Of a stretch of DNA of 9,977 bases, positions 6,372-9,977 are shown piece after piece (the stretch's first letter is position 1; every line of letters starts with the position of its first letter). The stretch is taken from NCBI GenBank assembly GCA_002347685.1, contig DDWS01000029.1, positions 16,110-26,086 of the forward strand, read 5' to 3'. The position numbers and the translations under genes were made by a program. This DNA is from Syntrophaceae bacterium UBA2280 (lineage in GTDB: Bacteria; Desulfobacterota; Syntrophia; Syntrophales; Smithellaceae). The notes below the pieces were generated by a model. That model made no database searches, had not been told where the DNA came from, and worked only from the letters and a program-made list of their open reading frames with translations.

Positions 6372-6713
6372 TCACAACGGCGGACACGACCCGATGAATT
6401 CGGCAATCTGCTGTTCGTTGAGGCCAATGCCGGGCTTGGCGTCCAGACGCTTGACGATAAAGCCTTTTTCAAACAGAATCAACGTAGGAAAAACATCGAC
6501 TCCGTACAAATCGGCGATCCGTTCCTCATCGTCTGTCACCAGCAGGAATGTTCGCTCCTCGTTGCGGGTCAGAGACTCAAAAACGGGGACAGCTTTTCGG
6601 CAGAAGGGGCACCAGGAAGCATAGACCATCGCAATCACCCTGTCATTTTTTTCCAGAGCCTCTTCCAGATCGCGGAGGTTATCTACCGTCGGGCATGATT
6701 CATTGGCGTTCAT
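6372..6713 (-). CDS. Thioredoxin-family protein
   Basis: A 113-residue single thioredoxin domain, a cytoplasmic dithiol/disulfide exchanger (no signal peptide). The active site is WCPFC (W34, C35, C38) in the context VYASWCPFCRKAVPVFE. The cis-proline is P76 in DVFPTLILF. The CPFC dipeptide differs from the CGPC of housekeeping thioredoxin and should shift its redox potential. Two further cysteines (C7, C110) flank the fold. The ATG at 6713 has AAGGGG 9 nt upstream. It begins a tight run, thioredoxin, CGGC protein, crotonase, with gaps of 12 and 9 nt, so its partner is probably the adjacent cysteine-rich protein rather than general cell thiols (inference). Confidence 0.92.
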   Translation of the reverse strand: MNANESCPTVDNLRDLEEALEKNDRVIAMVYASWCPFCRKAVPVFESLTRNEERTFLLVTDDEERIADLYGVDVFPTLILFEKGFIVKRLDAKPGIGLNEQQIAEFIGSCPPL

Positions 6714-6777
6714 CCACCAGTTCCCCTTTCTTCGTGTTTGATGATACCCGGGCAGGATACTCCGGACTAACGCCTGA

Positions 6778-7557
6778 CTATTTCTTCAGGGGGTCTCCGC
6801 TGAAGAATCTCTCCTGAAGCCTTCGCATCCCCTGAAGCCACCTTGAATAGTCGGCCGCTTTTCTCTGCATATAGGTTTTAACTTCCGGGTGCGGCAAAAT
6901 GAGAAACTCATCGGCCGCAAAAGCTGCCATCACTGCGTCTGCCAGCTGTTCGGGTTTCATCATGCCGTCCACCGCCGCAACGCCGCCGCCCTGCCGCGTC
7001 ATTTCCGTATCCACAGCCTGCGGGCACAGCGCAAAAACCTGAATTCCCTGATCACCGTAAGTAATCGACAGACTTTCCGCCAGCCCCACCGCCGCGTGCT
7101 TGGTGACCGAATACGGCATCGACCCGATCTGGCTGAGCAGTCCGGCCGCCGAGGCCGTCACCATAAAAGCGCCGCCACCACGCCGGATCATGCCGGGCAC
7201 TACCGCGCGCGCCGCGAAAACGTGCGCCAGCACATTGATTTCCCAGATGCGCTGCCAGGCCTCGTTATCCACTTCATAGCCACCCATAATGGCAATGCCC
7301 GCGTTGGAGCAGAAAACATCCACACCGCCGTATTGGTCTTCCGCAAATTTAACCAGACGGATAACATCCTCTTCCTTGCGCACATCGCAAACAAACGCTG
7401 CGCCCTTCACCGCATCCGCCACCGCTTTGGCGCCTGCTTCATTGACATCCGCCGCAATGACGGCTTTTGCGCCCTCTGCGGTAAACCTCAAACACAACCC
7501 CCGACCGATGCCGGAAGCGGCGCCGGTCACGACGACAACCTTACCTTGAATGTCCAC
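6778..7557 (-). CDS. SDR-family oxidoreductase (probably NAD-dependent)
   Basis: A 259-residue short-chain dehydrogenase/reductase. TGAASGIG is at 11-18, SNAG at 84-87 and N108 in INVL. The catalytic set is S136 (TASAAG), Y149 and K153 (YSVTK). Asp37 at the end of the second strand (AADVN) predicts NAD(H) over NADP(H). A basic/aromatic C-terminal tail (about 222-259) extends beyond the core. The start chosen is a GTG (VDIQGK) with GGGAGGA 7 nt upstream. An ATG six codons earlier overlaps that site, and a much longer version reaching 7779 would run into proC, so both are rejected. Proc's stop is 50 nt upstream, and thioredoxin follows after 64 nt. Substrate unknown; a hydroxyacyl-CoA or alcohol dehydrogenase fits the neighbours. 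Confidence 0.9.
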   Translation of the reverse strand: MDIQGKVVVVTGAASGIGRGLCLRFTAEGAKAVIAADVNEAGAKAVADAVKGAAFVCDVRKEEDVIRLVKFAEDQYGGVDVFCSNAGIAIMGGYEVDNEAWQRIWEINVLAHVFAARAVVPGMIRRGGGAFMVTASAAGLLSQIGSMPYSVTKHAAVGLAESLSITYGDQGIQVFALCPQAVDTEMTRQGGGVAAVDGMMKPEQLADAVMAAFAADEFLILPHPEVKTYMQRKAADYSRWLQGMRRLQERFFSGDPLKK

Positions 7558-7564
7558 TGCTGTA

Positions 7565-7571
7565 TCCTCCC
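7565..7571 (-). promoter_or_regulatory. Shine-Dalgarno fixing the SDR GTG start
   Basis: GGGAGGA on the minus strand lies 7 nt before the GTG at 7557, which decides that start over the ATG at 7575. Confidence 0.75.
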
Positions 7572-7607
7572 ACATGTAAAATTCTATCCACACCCTTAGT
7601 CGGGCAT

Positions 7608-8429
7608 CTATTTGACTGAGGCCAGCTCCGCGGCGCGTCTGGCCGACGCTTCGACGGCAGCCACCAGCGTGGCGCGGATTTTTCCTTCCTCCAGCACTTT
7701 CAATCCGGCGGCTGTGGTGCCGCCCGGCGAGGTTACCATGTTTTTGAGCTGTGCCGGATGCTGCCGGCTTTCCAGGCAAAGACGCGCGGAACCCAGCATG
7801 GTCTGGGCGGCCAGTTTCTCAGCCAGATCACGCGGCAGCCCCAGTTGCACCCCCGCATCGGCAAGCGCCTCGATCATGACAAAACAATACGCAGGCCCGC
7901 TGCCGCTCAGACCGGTGACGGCATCCATCAATTTTTCGTCCACTTCCACCGCCAGCCCCACTGCGTTTAAAATCGCCAGCGCGTAGAGAACATCGTCCTT
8001 TTTTGCGAATTTTCCGGCCGATACGGCCGCGGCGCCTTCACCGGCCAGCGCATTGACGTTGGGCATTGCCCTCAGCACCCGCGTCCCTCCGGGCAGGGCC
8101 TTTTCAATAAAATCCGTCGTCATTCCCGCCGCTATGGAAATGATGATTTTCGTTTTCGTCGTGACCGGCCGGATTTCCTTGAGCGTTTGGGGGAAATTCT
8201 GAGGCTTGACGGCAAGAATAATAATGTCGGCATCCTTAACCGCTTTTTTATTGTCGGCCGAAACCTGCACTTTGAGAGATGTACGTAAATCATCGAGCCT
8301 GGCGGGATCTATGTCCGTCACGGTCATGCTTCGCGGGGAAATAATTTTTCCGGAAATCATCCCCCGGGCCAGGATGCCGCCCATTTTGCCTCCCCCGATT
8401 ATGGCGATTTTCTTGCCTGTAAACATCAT
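7608..8429 (-). CDS. proC: Pyrroline-5-carboxylate reductase
   Basis: A 273-residue enzyme catalysing the last step of proline synthesis, NAD(P)H-dependent reduction of 1-pyrroline-5-carboxylate to L-proline, in the cytoplasm. The Rossmann motif IIGGGKMGG is at 10-18, followed by AVKPQ (74-78) and the MPN segment (122-124). The family signature covers DAVTGLSGSGPAY (169-181) and continues through ALADAGV. The terminal landmark VTSPGGTTAAGL is at 232-243. Length matches E. coli ProC (269). Two adjacent ATGs are possible. The first (8429) has GGAGGT 7 nt upstream and is preferred. A longer frame to 8600 would enter the divergent hydrolase gene and is rejected. An exact TTGACA lies upstream (see 8455-8486). 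The nearby yggT and yggU are frequent proC neighbours. Confidence 0.96.
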   Translation of the reverse strand: MMFTGKKIAIIGGGKMGGILARGMISGKIISPRSMTVTDIDPARLDDLRTSLKVQVSADNKKAVKDADIIILAVKPQNFPQTLKEIRPVTTKTKIIISIAAGMTTDFIEKALPGGTRVLRAMPNVNALAGEGAAAVSAGKFAKKDDVLYALAILNAVGLAVEVDEKLMDAVTGLSGSGPAYCFVMIEALADAGVQLGLPRDLAEKLAAQTMLGSARLCLESRQHPAQLKNMVTSPGGTTAAGLKVLEEGKIRATLVAAVEASARRAAELASVK

Positions 8430-8436
8430 CTGATTG

Positions 8437-8442
8437 ACCTCC
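8437..8442 (-). promoter_or_regulatory. Shine-Dalgarno of proC
   Basis: GGAGGT on the minus strand lies 7 nt before the first of two consecutive ATG codons (8429). It favours the first ATG and rules out the long upstream extension. Confidence 0.7.
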
Positions 8443-8454
8443 GAAATAATACTG

Positions 8455-8486
8455 ATTACATGCACTTTTTTCCCGCGTCCTGTCAA
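8455..8486 (-). promoter_or_regulatory. Candidate sigma-70-type promoter for proC
   Basis: On the minus strand an exact TTGACA (8486-8481) is followed by TGTAAT (8460-8455), a 5 of 6 match to TATAAT. The spacer is 20 nt, longer than the usual 16-18, so the -10 assignment is doubtful. It lies in the divergent gap, about 26 nt before the proC ATG. Confidence 0.4.
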
Positions 8487-8570
8487 TAACAAATCCCGGA
8501 GATTTTCATTCTTTCCATTGCATAAGAATTTGCTTTTGTGATACGCAGATCGTCGAAAGGAAGATTCCCG

Positions 8571-9362
8571 ATGCTTAAATTTTTCCCTACCCGCGACCAT
8601 GAAGTTTCCTGCTGGATCAATCCGCGAGATTTCGGTTCACACGAAAAAAGCCTGGTTTTTATCCACGGTTCCGGGGGCAACTCCAGCGCCTGGTCCCATC
8701 AATACACGAAACTTCATAAAAGTTTCAATATCGCCGCCGTCAATCTTCCCGGACACGGAAAATCCGGCGGATCAGGCAGGCAGGATATCCATGATTACGT
8801 CCATCCGTTCCAAGACCTCCTTCACAGCCTGGGACTGACGAAACCCATCCTGATCGGGCATTCTCTCGGGGCCGCGATTGCCCTTTCTTTTGCTGCGAGG
8901 CACCCTGCGGACATCAGCGCGGTGATTTCGGTCGGAGGCGGATTGACTATGCCGGTCAACCCCGCCATTCTCGATGGTCTTTCGCAACAGCCGGAAGAAA
9001 TCAGAGACCTGATCGCCAAATTTTCCCTGGCCAAAGAAAATCGACCGGCAATGCTGGCGCCGCTGCGCGCCAGTCTCGATGAAGTAAACACCCAGGTCCT
9101 GTTAAACGACCTGAAGGCCTGCAATCAAATGAATCTGGCTGATGAAATATCGAAAATACGCGTGCCCGCGCTGATCATCTGCGGCACCGAAGATAAAATG
9201 ACGCCGGTGGAAGCCTCTCGCCGGATCGCCGACGGAATAACCGGGTCGAAATTGCTGCTGATCGAAAACGCGGGGCACATGGTCATGATGGAAAAACCAT
9301 CGGCATTGAATAAAGCCATTCGCGATTTCGCCGCGTCACTGCCGCAGGTGATCCACGCTTAA
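8571..9362 (+). CDS. Alpha/beta-fold hydrolase
   Basis: A 263-residue soluble alpha/beta hydrolase. The oxyanion-hole HGSGG is at 32-36 and the nucleophile elbow GHSLG at 96-100 (S98). The acid is probably D208 in CGTEDKMTP, and the catalytic histidine is H236 in AGHMVMMEKP, so the triad is complete. A helical cap of about 60 residues (about 128-190) lies between the sixth strand and the acid. The family includes esterases, carboxylesterase-like and C-C bond hydrolases, and the substrate cannot be told from the motifs. The ATG at 8571 has AAGGA about 9 nt upstream. A GTG at 8538 in frame would put this site inside the coding sequence and is not preferred. It is first in a plus-strand run with yggT (27-nt gap) and yggU. 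Confidence 0.92.
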   Translation: MLKFFPTRDHEVSCWINPRDFGSHEKSLVFIHGSGGNSSAWSHQYTKLHKSFNIAAVNLPGHGKSGGSGRQDIHDYVHPFQDLLHSLGLTKPILIGHSLGAAIALSFAARHPADISAVISVGGGLTMPVNPAILDGLSQQPEEIRDLIAKFSLAKENRPAMLAPLRASLDEVNTQVLLNDLKACNQMNLADEISKIRVPALIICGTEDKMTPVEASRRIADGITGSKLLLIENAGHMVMMEKPSALNKAIRDFAASLPQVIHA

Positions 9363-9389
9363 CACTGTAAATTCATAACGGAGGTTTTC

Positions 9390-9695
9390 ATGCTCAGCAT
9401 CGGCACAGGCAATTTTATCATTGCTTTGGCGGGCGTTATCGACATCGCCCTGACGGTCTATATGTGGATCATCATCATTCGCGCCCTGATCTCCTGGGTG
9501 AATCCCGACCCTTACAATAAAATCGTGATGATTCTAAACCAGATCACGGAACCGGTGCTGCGGCCGATCCGGCGATGGATCCCCAGGCATAGTCTGCCGA
9601 TTGATTTCGCTCCGCTGATCGTTTTGCTGATCATCATCTTCCTGAAGGGTTTTCTGGTGCAGACCATGATCGATCTGGCCCGCGGTATGCAGTAA
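9390..9695 (+). CDS. yggT: YggT-family integral membrane protein
   Basis: A 101-residue membrane protein with two hydrophobic segments (about 8-31 and 74-92) joined by the conserved family block RALISWVNPDPYN (31-43) and ITEPVLRPIRRWIP (52-65), then IDFAPLIVLL. This is a single YggT repeat, as in many bacteria, whereas E. coli YggT is a tandem two-repeat version. The family has been linked to osmotic and ion homeostasis and, in other phyla, to membrane or cell-division-related processes. The molecular role is unsettled. GGAGG lies 5 nt before the ATG. yggU follows after 16 nt. Confidence 0.93.
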   Translation: MLSIGTGNFIIALAGVIDIALTVYMWIIIIRALISWVNPDPYNKIVMILNQITEPVLRPIRRWIPRHSLPIDFAPLIVLLIIIFLKGFLVQTMIDLARGMQ

Positions 9696-9711
9696 AAGAA
9701 GAAAGGCGCCT

Positions 9712-9977
9712 ATGATAACCTCCGCGCTGATCATCCGGGAAACAAAAAACGGTTTATCCTTCGACATTCATGTCAATCCGCATGCGTCCAGGGAGGACAT
9801 CGGAGACATCACCGACGGCGTGTTGAAAGTGAAAGTCACCGCGCCTCCGGTGGAAGGTGCGGCCAACGAGGCGTGTATCGGATTGCTCGCAAAAAAACTG
9901 GGGCTTCGAAAAAGCCAGATCACCATTACCACGGGCGCCAGAGGACGCAAAAAAACGATTCTGGTCAGTCAGATCGG
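9712..9977 (+). CDS. yggU: YggU/DUF167-family protein (partial, runs off the edge)
   Basis: The first 88 residues of a DUF167 protein, open to the window edge. The family normally has about 95-105 residues, so only a short tail is missing. The hallmarks are visible in order: HVNPHASRE (20-28), then DGVLKVKVTAPPVEGAANEA (35-54), then LLAKKLGLRKSQI (58-70) and the basic GARGRKK (76-82). It is a small cytoplasmic protein of unknown biochemical function, often encoded next to yggT and proC. The ATG at 9712 has GAAAGG 5 nt upstream, and yggT ends 16 nt earlier, so the two should be co-transcribed. Confidence 0.93.
   Translation, partial: MITSALIIRETKNGLSFDIHVNPHASREDIGDITDGVLKVKVTAPPVEGAANEACIGLLAKKLGLRKSQITITTGARGRKKTILVSQI

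Larger units (their letters stand above)
8430..8570. other. Divergent intergenic region between proC and hydrolase
   Basis: These 141 nt separate the minus-strand block from the plus-strand block and must hold a promoter for each. The proC side has the TTGACA candidate. On the plus strand only a weak pair is visible (TTGCAT near 8518, then GATACG preceded by TG), which I do not rate as reliable. No riboswitch or terminator was recognised. Confidence 0.5.

Noticed and set aside
6889..7599. 236-codon plus-strand frame opposite the other SDR gene
   Set aside because: Rich in His/Arg/Gln with no domain; it mirrors the coding bias of the real minus-strand gene.
7558..7779. N-terminal extension of the SDR gene into proC
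   Set aside because: The added 74 residues overlap proC, look non-native, and a strong Shine-Dalgarno precedes the GTG at 7557.
8430..8600. N-terminal extension of proC
   Set aside because: It would add 57 non-family residues and overlap the divergent hydrolase gene; the GGAGGT-preceded ATG gives the normal ProC length.
1..9977. CRISPR arrays, tRNA/rRNA genes, insertion sequences, phage or defence genes
   Set aside because: No regularly spaced repeats, transposase or integrase motifs, or tRNA-like structures were seen anywhere in the window by eye.

Overview
The window reads as ordinary chromosome from a mid-GC Gram-negative anaerobe, most likely a Desulfobacterota (deltaproteobacterial) lineage of the Syntrophus/Desulfobacterales type. 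This is inferred from base composition (a little over half G+C by eye) and from the mix of acyl-CoA/SDR genes, a small CGGC-motif protein, a TetR regulator with a long C-terminal tail and an SLC13 permease. No rRNA, tRNA, CRISPR, insertion sequence or phage gene was seen, and coding density is high.

Layout. From about position 12 to 8429 every gene is on the minus strand. From 8571 to the right edge every gene is on the plus strand. In transcription order the minus strand carries proC (8429-7608), an SDR dehydrogenase (7557-6778), a thioredoxin (6713-6372), a small cysteine-rich CGGC protein (6359-6054), a crotonase-family enoyl-CoA hydratase/isomerase (6044-5277), a TetR regulator (5208-4435), a second SDR dehydrogenase (4348-3551), a membrane-anchored GerMN-like protein (3342-2821), an SLC13 permease with two TrkA-C domains (2675-897) and an MscS channel (887-12). 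The plus strand carries an alpha/beta hydrolase (8571-9362), yggT (9390-9695) and the start of yggU (9712 to beyond the edge).

How the genes may work together. The thioredoxin, CGGC protein and crotonase genes are separated by only 9-12 nt. With the flanking SDRs and the TetR regulator they look like an acyl-CoA/beta-oxidation-type metabolic cluster with an attached thiol-redox pair. The SLC13 and MscS genes are 9 nt apart, and the MscS ribosome-binding site overlaps the permease stop codon, so they form a transport/osmotic-safety pair. proC, yggT and yggU are frequent chromosomal neighbours. Here they are split by a divergent intergenic region (8430-8570), with an alpha/beta hydrolase inserted ahead of yggT.

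Nothing here is clearly a new defence or mobile system. The most interesting items are the thioredoxin/CGGC/crotonase unit, a possible 40-codon leader ORF coupled to the SLC13 start, and inverted repeats on both sides of the tetR gene.
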